64,000 nucleotides of DNA from Craterostigma plantagineum (taxonomy: Eukaryota > Streptophyta > Magnoliopsida > Lamiales > Linderniaceae): the NCBI GenBank assembly GCA_027422505.1, contig JAPQWV010000001.1, positions 8,866,001 to 8,930,000 of the forward strand, read 5' to 3'. The notes beneath the pieces were generated by a model. That model worked only from the letters and a program-made list of their open reading frames with translations, made no database searches and had not been told where the DNA came from. The position numbers and the translations under genes are program-made. Every line of letters starts with the position of its first letter. The stretch's first letter is position 1. Shown here in pieces: positions 21,174 through 32,807 of the stretch.

Positions 21174-22290
21174 TTGGACCTCGATGCAGTCACACGACAA
21201 TATCCGACTGTCTTCCAACAACCTTCTTCGTTGCCTCCTACCCGAGTACACAATCACCGCATCACACTTATTCCAGGGGCAACAGCGGTCTCTGTTCGAC
21301 CTTATCGATATGGCCATTCTCAGAAAAGGGAAATTGAACGATTAGTGGCTGAGATGTTGGCAGCAGGTGTGGTACGCCCAAGTGGAAGTCCATTCTCGAG
21401 TCCGGTTTTACTGGTTCGCAAGAAAGACGGTAGGTGGCATTTGGTGTCGATTATCGCGAGCCCAATCGAGTCACGATCCCCGATAAATTCCCAATCCCGG
21501 TTATTCAGGAACCGTTAGACGAGCTGTGGGGTGCCGTCTTTTTCACCAAACTCGACCTTCGCTCGGGTTACATCAGATTCAGTTACGTGTCGAAGACGAC
21601 CCGAAGACCGCTTTTCGAACCCATGACGGCCATTACGAATTCTTGGTTATGCCGTTCGGCCTCACGAACGCCCTAGCCACGTTCCAAGCAACAATGAACA
21701 ATTTGTTTCGTCCTTTACTTTGGAAATGCGTCCTGGTTTTCTTTGACGACATCTTAATTTACAGCCCCTCTTGGGAGACGCATCTCGCCCATATCTCGAA
21801 CGTTCTCAGCCTATTGTCCGAACACAAATTCTGCGTGAACATGAAGAAGTGCAATTTCGGCCACCGCACGGTCGAGTATCTCGGCCACATCATCTCTTCA
21901 GGGACTGTATCAACAGACCCGCAGAAAATAGCAGCCGTGGTACGTTGGCTGGTTCCATCCTCGCTGAAGAGTCTCAGAGGTTTTCTCGGACTTACGGGTA
22001 GGGGACGGATAGTATGATAAGTATCCAACAAGCGGTAAGAGTCCAGTACTGGTTTAATATATAGTCATAAGAATTCATTCGAAATAGAAATAGTAGCTAC
22101 TCATTACTCACAAGAAAGAGTGTAGGTTTCAGGCTACAGTCTCCTCAACGAAAGAAAGATATCACTTATTATCGTCGGTTCATTAAAGATTATGACAGAT
22201 AGGCTAGGCCCCTTACGATCCTCTTAAAAAAATCAGAAACAAGTTCCTTTGAGTGGACCACTGAGGCAGACACAGCATTTCAAAAGTTAT
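21174..22290 (+). pseudogene. reverse transcriptase of the nested chromodomain Gypsy
   Basis: The N-terminal part reads PSGSPFSSPVLLVRKKDGRW (to about 21440). Then a frameshift and DYREPNRVTIPDKFPIPVI follow, another shift, then FLVMPFGLTNALATFQATMN and the catalytic box VFFDDILIYS (FFDD in place of the more common YVDD). The thumb ends with SLRGFLGLTG at about 21999, where 167 bp of unrelated sequence intervene before YYRRFIKDY resumes at 22167. The enzyme would copy element RNA to DNA, but at least two shifts plus the insert inactivate it. Confidence 0.88.
22000..22166. other. unexplained 167-bp insert in the nested Gypsy reverse transcriptase
   Basis: Conserved GLTG ends at 21999 and conserved YYRRF starts at 22167. 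The intervening sequence (aggggacggatagtatgata ... gaaagatatcact) has no counterpart in the family, no GT-AG edges at the exact break, no visible terminal repeat and no flanking duplication. It could be filler DNA from break repair or a fragment of another repeat. Confidence 0.75.
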
Positions 22291-23110
22291 GCGACGCTCT
22301 AGTAAATGCCCATGTTCTTTCTATGCCAAATTTCTCACAACCGTTCATAGTGAATGTGACGCTTCCGGGACAGGGATCGGCACATTGCTTATGCAAGATC
22401 GCCACCCGATTGCCTACTTTAGTAAGGGTTGGTCGGAACGTACAAGTACGCGACCAACATACGAACGAGAGCTTATGGCCTTAGTACTTGCCATCCAACA
22501 TTGGCGATCGTATCTGTTAGGTCGTCATTTCACAGTGAGAACGGATCATAGGAGTCTTCGCTCCTTATTGCATCAAATGATCGCCACCCCGGCGCAACAA
22601 GTTTGGGTCGCTAAATTGCTCGGTTACTCCTTCGACGTCGAATACAAACCTGGCCACACAAACACGGCAGCAGGCGCACTTTCTCGAGAAGATACAGTGC
22701 CTCAGCTCATCGCCTTAAGTATGCCGCAATGGCTTGATAGCACTACCATCCAAGCCGAGGCTGCTAAGGATCCCACTTTCGGTCCCATCGTTGACGGGTT
22801 ACGTCAAGATCCTCTCTCGCGACTGCCGTATCACCTCATCGAAGAACTATTGCACTACAAAGGTCGCCTTGTAATTCCCAAGGCGTCAGAGTTGATTCCC
22901 CGCATGTTGACAGAATTTCATGCAACCCCGAGCAGCGGACACTCCAGAGCCTATCGCACGTATCGTCGTTTGGCAGCTTCCTTATATTGTTCGGGGATGA
23001 TGCGCCGAGTTACTGATTTCGTCTCAACATGTTTGGTGTGCCAACGTTCTAAATATGAGGATATGTCTCCTGCAGGCTTACTTCAAACTCTTCCGATTCC
23101 CGAGTAGATT
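22289..23110 (+). pseudogene. RNase H and integrase zinc-binding region of the nested Gypsy
   Basis: This is a continuous 272-codon frame. RNase H begins VHSECDASGTGIGTLLMQD (about 22340-22400), with YERELMALVLAIQHWR and TDHRSLRSLL giving the catalytic acidic residues, and ends VEYKPGHTNTAAGALSR. The integrase HHCC region follows: HATPSSGHSRAYRTYRR and CLVCQRSK (about 22920-23050). RNase H degrades the RNA template; integrase inserts the cDNA. The frame stops at 23107 (E-stop-IWEDI), where a Trp or Pro codon is expected. Confidence 0.9.
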
Positions 23111-23600
23111 TGGGAAGATATTGCCATGGCTTCATCACAGGGTTACCAAAATCTCGTGGCTTTGACTGTATTTTAGTGGTGGTCGACCGATTGACGAAAT
23201 ACGCTCATTTTATTTCCTTAAAACATCCTTATACGGCGCGCACCGTGGCTTAGAAGTTCGTCACCAATCTCTTTCGTCTCCATGGTATCTCTCGGAGCAT
23301 TGTGTGACTACCTTGAAAATGAGCTCCGCCTACTACCCGCAAACGGATGGCCAATCCGAGGTCCTCAATCGCACTTTAGAGACGTACTTGCAATGTTTTG
23401 TCAGCGAAGAACCACGTTTATGGTTTTTGTGGTTATCATGGGCAGAGTATTGGTATAATACGACATTTCAGGCATCGACAGGCACTACACCATCTCACGC
23501 GGTCTATGGACGACAACCGCTGACTTTGACTCGTTCCTGCCCGGCGAATACCAGGTTGAGGCCGTGTATGATCAGCTTCGCAGTCGAAACGATATTCTTC
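23111..23600 (+). pseudogene. integrase catalytic core of the nested Gypsy
   Basis: The core begins [20 protein letters not shown], where the family has a DFI/DFV-type first Asp that is not obvious here. It continues through DRLTKYAHF (about 23190-23210), MSSAYYPQTDGQSEVLNRTL (23322-23381, the region carrying the final Glu) and WYNTTFQASTGTTPSHAVYG. Frameshifts occur near 23150, 23290 and 23560. It is the strand-transfer enzyme, not functional as read. Confidence 0.82.
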
Positions 23601-24220
23601 GTCAGTTGAAATGTAATCTGGAACGCGCCCAACAACGCATGCAAAAGACTGCAAATTCTCATCGTCGCGATGTGGTATTCGAAGTTGGCGATGTCGTATT
23701 CCTCAAGATTCGCCCATATAGACAGAGTTTGCTGGTTGCTCGGCTAAACCAAAAGCTGGATGCACGCTATTATGGGCCGTATATGATCCTCGCGCGCATT
23801 GGAGCTGTCGCTTATAAGCTCCAACTCCCCGAAGGTTCGCGCATTCACCCTGTGTTCCATGTCTCGCAGCTAAAGCGAGTTATTGGCAATCACACTGTGG
23901 AGACCAAGCTGCCAATACACTTGTCGACTGTTACCCCTACTGACATGCGACCAGAATCAATCATCGATAGTCGGTGGTCAATACAAGATGATACAGCGGC
24001 CCGCAGCCTTCTTGTCAAGTGGGCGAACAAGCCAGTGGAGGAAGCAAGCTGGCTTATGGAAGCGGAATTTCGTCGCCTTTTTCCAGATTTCCGCCTTGAG
24101 GACAAGGCCCTTTTTCGGGAGGGTAGTAATGTTAAACTCTATACGAGACGGATAGGCCCAAAGAAAGTCGAGGGTGGGCCGAGTGGATCAGAGGAAGAGG
24201 GCCGGAGAGAGAATACTTGA
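23564..24220 (+). pseudogene. integrase C-terminus with chromodomain
   Basis: This is an open frame of 218 codons. It starts with the integrase C-terminal module (VVFEVGDVVFLKIRPYRQSL, YYGPYMILARIGAVAYKLQL, IHPVFHVSQLKRVIG). It ends with a chromodomain (SLLVKWANKPVEEASWLMEA, 24012-24071) about where chromoviruses carry it. Chromodomains steer integration to marked chromatin, for example H3K9-methylated histones. The frame runs past the polypurine tract (24118-24129) into the 3' LTR and stops at 24220, so the true C-terminus may lie within or just before the LTR. Confidence 0.88.
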
Positions 24221-24459
24221 AGAGCAAGCAAGTTGCAAGATCAATTCTATATCTATATATTTTATTTTATTAAGAGGATTTTATTTTCCTTATTTAGTTG
24301 GTTGAGAGTCTTTAAATAATTCGTAGGGCTTTACTTGTGGATTATTCTGGAGGATTTTTATGGCTTAACCGATCGGGTTGTGATCGGGAGGTTTCTTCGT
24401 TCGGATATTTTGCTCGTCTCTTATCGAACTCATCGTAGTAAATTGTCTTAACTCTAACA
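24130..24459 (+). repeat. 3' LTR of the nested chromodomain Gypsy
   Basis: 330 bp, starts TGTTAAAC after the polypurine-like gggagggtagtaa and ends TCTAACA before gatct. Confidence 0.93.
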
Positions 24460-24464
24460 GATCT

Positions 24465-26690
24465 CCGTCACAAAATACCTTCTGAGATAATCTCTATTTT
24501 AAGTGAGTTTGCAGATTTTATGCCCGAGGAGGTAACAGCCGGTCTACCACCCATCTGAGGCATCGAGCACCAGATCGACTTCATACCCTGATCAACCATT
24601 TCAAATTGGCCAGCATACCGAGCAAATTCGGAGGAAACGAAGAGCTTCAGAAGCAAGTCGAGGAGTTACTGTCCAAAGGTCACGTTCAAGAGTCCTTGAG
24701 TCTGTGCCCCCTACCGTCATTCTCGTACCAAAAAAAGATGGGACTTGGCGCATGTGCATCGACTACGGGGCGGTAAATAAAATCACAATTAAATATCGCC
24801 ACCCCATTCCCCGTCTAGATGGAATGCTTGACAAATTACATGGTGCGTCTTTATTTTCAAAAATTGATTTAAAATCAGGATATCATGAAATTCGAGTCAA
24901 AGAAGGGGATGAATGGAAAACAACCTTTAAGACTAAATTTGGCCTTTAAGAGTGGTTAGTGATGCCATTTGACTTAACTAACACTCCAGGTACTTTTATG
25001 CGCCTGATGAATCATGTCTTAAGACGTTTACCGGCAAGTTTGTGGCTGTGTACTTTGATGACATTCTTGTTTATAGTAAGAATTTACATGATCACGCCGA
25101 GAACCTTAAGGTTGTTCTTAATACTTTGCGTGAAGAAAAACCATACGTCAATGCCAAAAAGTTCTCTTTTTATGTTACCTTACTTCACTAAAATATTCGA
25201 GCTCGAGTGTGATGCTTCAGGAATAGGTATAGGCACTGTTTTACTCCACGAAGGCCAGCCCAAAGTGTATTTCAACGAGAAGCTTAACGGAGCAACCTTG
25301 AACTGCCCCGGCCTACGACAAGGACTTGTACGCCGTGGTGAGAGCTTTGGAGACGTGGCAACACTATTTGCTGCCGAAGGAGTTTGTCGTGCACACGGAT
25401 CATGATTCGATCAAGTACCTCAAGGGGCAAAAGCTGCACAAGAAACATGCTAAGTGGACGCTTTCATCGTCACCTTTCCGTACGTGGTAAAGTACAATAA
25501 GGGTAAGGACAATATAGTCGCTGATTCTTTATCACGAAAGTACTTTCTTATTACTTCTCTTACCACGTCTATTTTGGGTTCACGTTTATCAAGGATTTGC
25601 ATGAAAATGGTCACGATTTTGCATCAATTTATATTGAATGCGAAAAAGCTGTCGTAAACAAGTTTTATCCACTTGATGGACTCTTGTTTAGGGGGAACCA
25701 ATCGTGTGTTCCCTCGTGTTCCCTTCGTGAGTATTTAGTGAGGGAAGTGCATTTTGGGGGATTAATGGGACACTTTGGGTAATGAAAACCCTAGATATGT
25801 TGAAAGAAAATTTTTATTGGCCTTGCATGAAACGGGATGTCGAGAGGTTTGCACTAGTTGTCTAGAATGTAAGAGAGCTAAGTCCAAGTCTATGACACGG
25901 ATTTTATAATTGGGTTACCGAGGTCTCAAAAGGGAAGGGATTCTATCTTTGTTGTGGTTGATCTAAGATGTCTCATTTCATTGCATGTAATAAGTCGGAT
26001 GATGCTAAGCATGCTGCCATTTTGTTCTTTGGGGAGATTTTTGGTTTGCATGGGGTTCCGAGAACCATTGTTCCAAAATTATTATTTTCGACTACTAGTC
26101 ACCCCCAGACCGATGGCCAAACCGAGGTAACGAATAGGACTCTAGGCGTTTTACTTCGAACATTGATTAAAAAAATTTTGAAAATTGGGAAGATTGATTG
26201 CCTATAGCTGAGTTCGCCTATAATCGTACGGTTCATTCTTCTACGCAATTTTCTCCATTTCAGATAGTTCACAGTTTTTCCTCCACTCGATTTAACTCCA
26301 TTGCCTCTGAAGGATCAGATTAATATGGATGGTGTTGAAAGAGCTGAACATGTAAAGAAATTGCACGAGCAAGCGCGCGCAAATCTGGAGAAAAATAGCC
26401 AAATGGCCGCGGCCAAGGCGAATAAAGGGCGTAAGCGCGTTATTTTTTAACCCGGCGAGTGGTTGTTGATTCATATGCAAAAGGAACAATTCGCAGCAGC
26501 TACGTGAACCAAATTACACCCACGAGGTGACGGGCCATTCAAAGTGTTGGCGAGAATCACTGACAATGCCCACAAGCTCGAACTACCGAGTGTGGCGTTA
26601 GTGCGTCCTTTAATGTTGCTGATTTATCTCCATTTGAATTTACAGATTATGTGGATTTTCAAGGACGAATCCTTTCTAAGGGAGAGGAGA
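24465..26690 (+). pseudogene. pol of the outer Gypsy: reverse transcriptase, RNase H, integrase
   Basis: This continues directly from the protease linker once the nested element is removed. Reverse transcriptase: [40 protein letters not shown], a stop, WLVMPFDLTNTPGTFM and the intact box AVYFDDILVYSKN (about 25050-25085). RNase H: FELECDASGIGIGTVLLHEG, a frameshift, then [14 protein letters not shown] and [10 protein letters not shown]. Integrase zinc-binding region about 25660-25900, core remnants [13 protein letters not shown] and [17 protein letters not shown] (about 26098-26145). The C-terminal barrel FKVLARITDNAHKLELP (about 26540-26590) is followed by the polypurine tract aagggagaggaga (26678-26690). 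At least eight frame breaks make it non-functional. Confidence 0.88.
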
Positions 26691-27707
26691 TGATGCGAAA
26701 CAAACGAGTACGCAAATCGATGGTGAGGGTGCGAGTACGGGTGGACAAACAAATATCAAGACTTCCGACGATCCACTTCACAACATAACCGGGCCAATCA
26801 CGAGATCAAGAAAGAAACAAGTAGACGAAGCTTTGAGTGGACTAATTCTTCAGACTTTTGATGAAGATTCTACGCCAACTATAGTGGGCCGGGCCCAATG
26901 CTAGATTGCCTTCGAATTAAAGGATCCTAGCCTTGTTTCAAAGCCCAATTAAAACCGATTAGGAGGACTACAATTTGGTCCAACAACAAGGAAATATGAA
27001 GGAACATGGCTGATAGAAGTCAAATCATCATTACATGGGAATACATCAAAATCATGGTAATTTGAAGCAACTAAATGAGGGATTGACTACATTGTTTTCT
27101 GACCAAGTCAAGTAGCAATAAATTTAAATGTTTTGGTTTTTTTTATTTTTTTTATCAATGTCTAGCTATATAGTTTCTAGAGTGTAAGAGACAAAAACAA
27201 GTTGGATTTTCGTATAAACCTTGTGAGTTTATTTCCTTTCGCTAGGTTCTCGCAAATTAGTTGGGTTTTTGCTTCGCAACGCCGACTTATCAACTAGTAT
27301 TTTATCATGCAATTTAGCTAGTTGTGGCGCCAAAAGTTTCGTCCAAACGCAGCCCGTAATTCAAAGGTGTTAGGCGTGGTCCTAATATTGTTGTTTGAGG
27401 GTCTGTTCGGGTTGAGGGGATAGAATTTCGGAAACCATTCGTTGTGATTCGAAGGACATAGGTACATCCTATTTTTGTCGTGTCCAACCCACGCAATTCG
27501 TATTCTCCAAATTGCATCCTATCAATTTCCGTTTCGCATCAAGTGTTATTTTTATTTATTTATCTCGAGAGCGCGTTATCGTATTATTTTATTTAATCTT
27601 TCATCGAGTCTTTCTTTATTATTTACCAAGTAAAATCCCTACTTGTGTCAAGTCTTTCAAGGACAATCTCAACGCTCACGTGCGAATCTCATCCCGAGTT
27701 CGCATTA
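26691..27707 (+). repeat. 3' LTR of the outer Gypsy element
   Basis: 1017 bp, starts TGATGCG after the polypurine tract and ends CGCATTA before the target duplication cattt. It matches 14997-16018. Confidence 0.9.
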
Positions 27708-27894
27708 CATTTGAATAATCCTTATAAGGAGCATGTGAAATAAGAGATGTATTTACGATGTGGGACAATTATCCCAATCTTATATACTTCATATATCCAA
27801 TATCTTTATTGGGCCAATTCAAATAAAAAAAAAAGTTAATTTATCATTCACCTGTCGGTTTTGTTCGAATTAAAATTTATTGACAGATAGAAGT

Positions 27895-28316
27895 AGAAGT
27901 TGTCAAACGGGCCCGCGGTGGGGCGGACACGGAGGGCCGCGGGCAGGCCCGCCATAAAATAAAATAATCTAGTTATATTAAATAGTACTAAGATTAATAA
28001 ATAAACTATATCGATTTTTATTATTTTTGATCTATGATTTGTACTTTAATAACATAAATAAATTAGTATTAAAGAAGTTGATTAAACTAGATATATTTTT
28101 CAACTTGAATTCTTCAATTTTTTTTTTAAATTTTCCTATTTTTATTATTTTTTCTATTTTTATTATTTGTTTCTTATTTTTACTTTTTTAAAATATGGCC
28201 GTCGCTAAGCCCGCCAGCAGGCAGGGCGGGCCTTCATTTCCCAAGCCTGCCAATAGGCGGGATTGCCCGCGCCCGCCCCGCCAGTGGCGGGCTACGAGCC
28301 GGCCCGCCCTGCCAGA
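27895..28316. mobile_element. hAT-type GC-ended element, second copy
   Basis: The left end reads tagaagttgtcaaacgggcc and the right end is a gggc/gccc-rich block ending ccgccctgccagag, around an AT-rich core (about 27950-28200). It resembles 8945-9786 and 54585-54735. No target duplication is visible, so the ends have probably decayed. No coding capacity. Confidence 0.65.
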
Positions 28317-28802
28317 GACCCAAAATTATTCCAATATAAGAATTTAGCGACCTATTTTATAATTAATCTGAATTTGTAAGTTTGACATTATTTCGTGATG
28401 GTGACGTTGCTGAATGTGGCAAAGACGAATGCGTCAAATGAGGCTAACTAAATTTACATTTACTACTTCATGGAGAAATAATACACGGGCAGCTTACAAC
28501 GTATGAAGGATATGCAATTGAAATGTTATCAAGTGCTAATTGGAACCTGAAAATTAAATTAATTATATATCTAAGGGACCACTTCAAAAACACGGAAAAA
28601 AAAATGAATTATCCCATGCTCAAGGTGGTCCGGTTAGTTTTTTATTCCTCATTTTCTGAAATTATCTCTTACATTACATCCTCGAAACACTGTCACAGCT
28701 CATAAATACAATTTACAAATGAGTAAGCAAATTTGAAGACTACATGGATACATAAAAACATATAATCCTTTTTTGCTGTAACACTTCTGGCTCACATTTT
28801 TA
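28317..28802. other. intergenic, no gene seen
   Basis: AT-rich sequence between the hAT-type copy and the LINE tail. No motif stands out. Confidence 0.4.
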
Positions 28803-30140
28803 CTTTTTTTTTTTATCGTAAGGTAGCAGTTTATTCATAATAAATCAGAAGATAACAATGTAGCTAAAGCTTGCGTAGGTGGGCAAAGACCCTCACCATT
28901 GCAACCAAGAACTTTAGCTAGATAATGAGCAGCTTCATTGCCCTTACGCTTAATAAACGAAAACGAAACTGAAGAAAATAGAGCCTAAGTTGTAAGCAAT
29001 TGTGTAGAAAATAGCTCCAATATGTGCTGAATCGGATGACCTCTTCGATAAATACTCCACCACTGTAAGGCAATCCCCTTCGAACATTGCGGATGGCCAA
29101 TTCTTTCGTATCGCAAATTGCATTGCATTGTAAGCCGCCATCGCCTCAATAGTCTCCGGACTGAACGAACCTCGAAAGAATCTAGTGTACCAACTACGGC
29201 AAATACCATATTAATCTCTAGCTATGAATCCAATAGCTGCTCCGCCACGTTGCAAGTGTATTGCTCCGTCAAAGTTAATTTTTATTATACCTGAAGGAGG
29301 ACAACACCATTTATCAGGAGGACTAAGTTGATTCCTAATTGTTGCAGCTTGAAATAATTGTTGCAGCTTGAAAGACACGAGAACACAATGTAACATCATC
29401 TGCTTTCATTATAGAGATATGGGACGGAATTGTCTTGCCCTTCATCGTCGAATTGTTACGAGAATCCCGTATCGCCCATAACAGGTTGAGGCAAGAAGCA
29501 AAATCACACGGTGCCAAGATTTCATAAATTTTGGGACCCATATTTCAGCTGAACTAGACCAGTAAGCCTTTAGGTCAAGCATAATATTCTACACTTTCCA
29601 TATTTGGCGGGATTTTGGGCAGTCGATGAACACATGCTTGGAGTCTTCGTAAGGAGATCCACAACGTTGGCAGTGAGGGTTGATGTTACACCCACAATTA
29701 GCTAAATTCATGGCTGTAGGAAGAGCATCACGACAAAGGCGCCAAATAAATATTTTGATTTTCGGAATCACATTAGCGTGCCACAAAAATTTCCAACTCG
29801 GCGGCGAACTGGAGCTTGCCATTCCAAAGAGTCCAACTGATTTCCCAACTGGTATGCCGATTTAACGGAATATTTTCCATCTCTCGAATAGTGCCATATC
29901 AGTTTATCGGCGCCTAGGTTGGAGCTAAGCGGGGTGCCTAAAATAACCTCCACATCGATAGGAAGAAAAATTGATCTAATCAAGGGCTCATTCCACATGC
30001 TCGTTCCACGAAGGCGAAGATCAGATACAGTCCATTCAGTCAGGCCCGATATCGGTGGCGTCAACAGCTTGAAGTAAGAGGAGCGGTTTAGCCATGTATC
30101 CTTCCATATTTTGATGCTCTTCCCCGAAGTAATGTTTTTA
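28803..30140 (-). mobile_element. 5'-truncated LINE, minus strand
   Basis: On the minus strand this reads GKSIKIWKDTWLNRS, the zinc-binding region (KIKIFIWRLCRDALPTAMNL, CQRCGSPYEDSKHVFIDCP, 29600-29765), then RNase H (INFDGAIHLQRGGAAIGFIA, 29215-29280) and FEGDCLTVVEYLSKRSS (about 29040-29090). A T-run at 28804-28814 is the complement of its poly(A) tail. It belongs to the same L1-like family as 11756-13186. Endonuclease and main polymerase are lost by truncation near 30140. Multiple frameshifts are present. I found no flanking duplication. Confidence 0.85.
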
Positions 30141-30799
30141 AATATCTTGCTGATTTCGCTGATTTTGCATATGCGGTGAACATGATTCGAAGTAATGTAT
30201 TCATTAATATAAACCCCTAAGTTTAGCTTGAATTAATATGTTAGTTACATATATAAGAACCGGTTGTCATAGTTTTATCAGAAGAAACAATGGTAGGAAA
30301 GTCAAAACTTACATATAATTAAACAAAATCACATCCAGCTAATATTTTATTTGTAATTGTACCCTACCCACTCTCAATTAAGGACTGACCCATCCTTTCG
30401 GTTGAGGGAGTCTACACTATATACATATAACCCAACATATAATGTAATGATATTTCGTGTTAGGGCAGCTTATCATAGTATGGGGCCTACGCAAGTGCTA
30501 AAATGGATTTTAAAAAAAATGTTATATACTAACAAACTTTTTACCTTACCAATCCAACGTAATCTTCCGCTGATATGGCAACTATTATAATATTGAAGTT
30601 CATAGAAGGTGAAGTTAAAAATTTAAAATTGATTTTTTTTTCTTTCATTGGCAACATCTTAAAACACATGGAGTATGTTTTACGAGAAGATTATATTTTA
30701 ACTTTTTTTCCAGCAAATTCTTTTATAACCAGTTAACAAGGAGGATGCAACTATTTAAAAGACACAAAAACTATGAACAATTGAAAAGGCACAAGCGAA
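30141..30799. other. AT-rich intergenic, no gene seen
   Basis: Nothing coding or clearly repetitive. Confidence 0.4.
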
Positions 30800-31302
30800 T
30801 AGGGTATTCATTATATGGGTGATCCAATTAACCCGCCGAACCCAATTGAATTCGGCTTTTTTGATTTGGTTAATTCGGTGTTCGGGTGGTTAATTCGGTC
30901 ACCCAAATTATTAAACGGGGAAATGGTTCGGTTATTGGGTGGAATAAAAAAGTTCAGGGCACACCCGAAACCCGAATAACAATTTTTTTAAATGTTTATA
31001 TATACTATATAAAGTGACTTTAAGAAGATGCTACTTGGGTTTTCTAGAGTATATCAATATTTATGCGACCCGGATTTTGTATTCTATATTTAAACTTTGT
31101 TGTATTTTTATTATGTAATTATAATGTTATGTATTTGAAATAATGGTTTTTAACCAAACCAAACCAAATAACCCGAAACTTTATTCGGGTGGTTTGGTTT
31201 GGTTTTGTGTTATTCTGGTTTGGTCTGTGGCTGGGTGTCCCGAGTGTTAAATACCCGAATAACCCAAATCGAATAACCCAAACCGAACCATATACATCCC
31301 TG
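30800..31302. mobile_element. hAT-type MITE with 8-bp target duplication
   Basis: The left end reads tagggtattcattatatggg and the right end is ccatatacatccctg, whose complement begins cagggatgtatatgg. Inside both ends are runs of aacccgaa/ttcgggtt. The direct repeat caagcgaa lies at 30792-30799 and 31303-31310. It is 503 bp and non-coding; the short open frames crossing it are simple-repeat artefacts. Confidence 0.75.
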
Positions 31303-32807
31303 CAAGCGAATAAACACAAATAAAAAAAGGGAAGTGAAGGCTGATAAGTGAGATGGTGAAAATAATAAGGTGAGAAGGCTCATAGGTCCGACTCTCCCTG
31401 ACTACCAAATACATCGAGTTGAGTCTGTCGCACATAGACATGTTCTAGTGTGGTTAACCTGGTTGGCGTGGTTTGCAGGCTATCACATCAGCTAGGGGTT
31501 TACTTGGTCCAAGACAGGTTTATCGGGTTATTTCAAAAAAATATTAGGGCCACAAAATATTGTGCCTAATTAATAATTTTAAATAACTATATTACTAAAT
31601 TAAAGTGATGGAACCTTTAAAAAATCCGGAGCCTAAAGTCCTTGCTTTAGTTTTCTTGCCCAAACAAAAAAAAAAGATGCCTTACCCAAAAGCCGACTTT
31701 GATCGTCGAAGAGTCAAAGTCAACTATTAGTAATTAGTAAGCAGATGAACTTCTTTAGAAGAAAATAAATAAATGTTTAAAGTGAGCTAACTAGGAAATT
31801 CTGGGATGCGATAGACTCGATGTAGCTTTATTTAAGATAATATCAAGTTCAACAATCATATATTATAGGTATAAATCCTAAATTACTTAGTAAATTGGGG
31901 AAGCTATAACATCATGTGTTGTGCACGAAAGTTTTATATTTTATAAACCTCAATTACTAAAAATGTTCCATTAAAACGGCAATTAGGCAATCATTATTTA
32001 CAATTTTGGTCATGATTAAAGTAAAACGTGCAAAGAGTAAAAGAAGAAAGAAATATTAAAGAACGGATTTATCCAAAGTAATAGCTCATCAAAATTGGCC
32101 TAACAAATTGCGCTCCCAGAAGAAGGTTATGGTTGGACTAGAATTTTCTGAGATCATTGTTTCTGTGAACTTAAAAAGCGACATATAACCACGAAAATTA
32201 GTTTCACTGACGACGTAAGTCGTCTCAAGTGTTAACTCACGTTCAAATTTATTCGATGACACTTCCAACTTAATCACAATGTGGATGGTTATTGATTTGT
32301 AAAAAGAAAGTGAATATTAAAGAACGGTCACGTCCAATATATAGAATATTTCTTTAAAATCTTAAAAATATAATATTCACTTCAATCCACCGCCTCAAAT
32401 TAGGTTAACAAGACGACATCTTTATGCTGCTGAATCTCAGACAAAAGTCTCCCTCTCCTCCCTTTTATCACATGTTATTACACTTCAACGTGCAAAGTAT
32501 AAAAAAATGTAATCTTGATCAGCGCAGGAGATCTTGATAAACAAGGCCAATCAATTACCAAAAGGTAATTAACAAATAGAATCGATCTTAATTTAAGCTG
32601 GGGAACGAACAAACAAGATGGACGACCACGAAGAGGTCATACTCAACAGCTACACTCATTAGAAAACAAAAAAGAAAAGAAAAGAAAAACTAACTTTGCG
32701 CATAGAATTAATTAATTGCAAGAACCAACAATTCCAACACCAAGTTGTAATCTTTTTATCCATTCGCTGTCTAATTCTTACCTCTCTCTCTCATGCCCAT
32801 AATCAAA
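31303..32807. other. intergenic; includes the 3' UTR of the ZF-HD gene
   Basis: AT-rich with no coding signal. The part nearest 32807 should hold the 3' UTR of the minus-strand homeodomain gene. Confidence 0.45.

Larger units (their letters stand above)
19182..24459 (+). mobile_element. nested chromodomain Ty3/Gypsy retrotransposon
   Basis: This is a complete 5278-bp element with LTRs 19182-19510 and 24130-24459 and the target duplication gatct (19177-19181 and 24460-24464). It sits in the protease-reverse transcriptase linker of the outer Gypsy, so it is younger. Its order is gag, protease, reverse transcriptase, RNase H, integrase, chromodomain, placing it among chromoviruses. The frame is broken at several points (stop in gag near 19900, frameshifts near 20400, 21460 and 23250, and an internal 167-bp insert), so it is now defective although its LTRs are still very similar. 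Confidence 0.93.
14997..27707 (+). mobile_element. CRM-like Ty3/Gypsy retrotransposon with two nested insertions
   Basis: The element is delimited by LTRs 14997-16018 and 26691-27707 and the target duplication cattt (14992-14996 and 27708-27712). Without its two inserts it would be about 6.4 kb, normal for a plant Gypsy element. Its gag resembles CRM/Reina-type chromovirus gag, but I see no chromodomain at its own 3' end. The order is LTR, primer site, gag, protease, reverse transcriptase, RNase H, integrase, polypurine tract, LTR. It is interrupted by a Cassandra TRIM in the leader and by a chromodomain Gypsy between protease and reverse transcriptase. Many frameshifts and stops make it defective. 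Confidence 0.9.

Noticed and set aside
22000..22166. A spliceosomal intron in the Gypsy reverse transcriptase
   Set aside because: The exact coding break does not coincide with GT and AG borders, even after shifting for the one ambiguous base.
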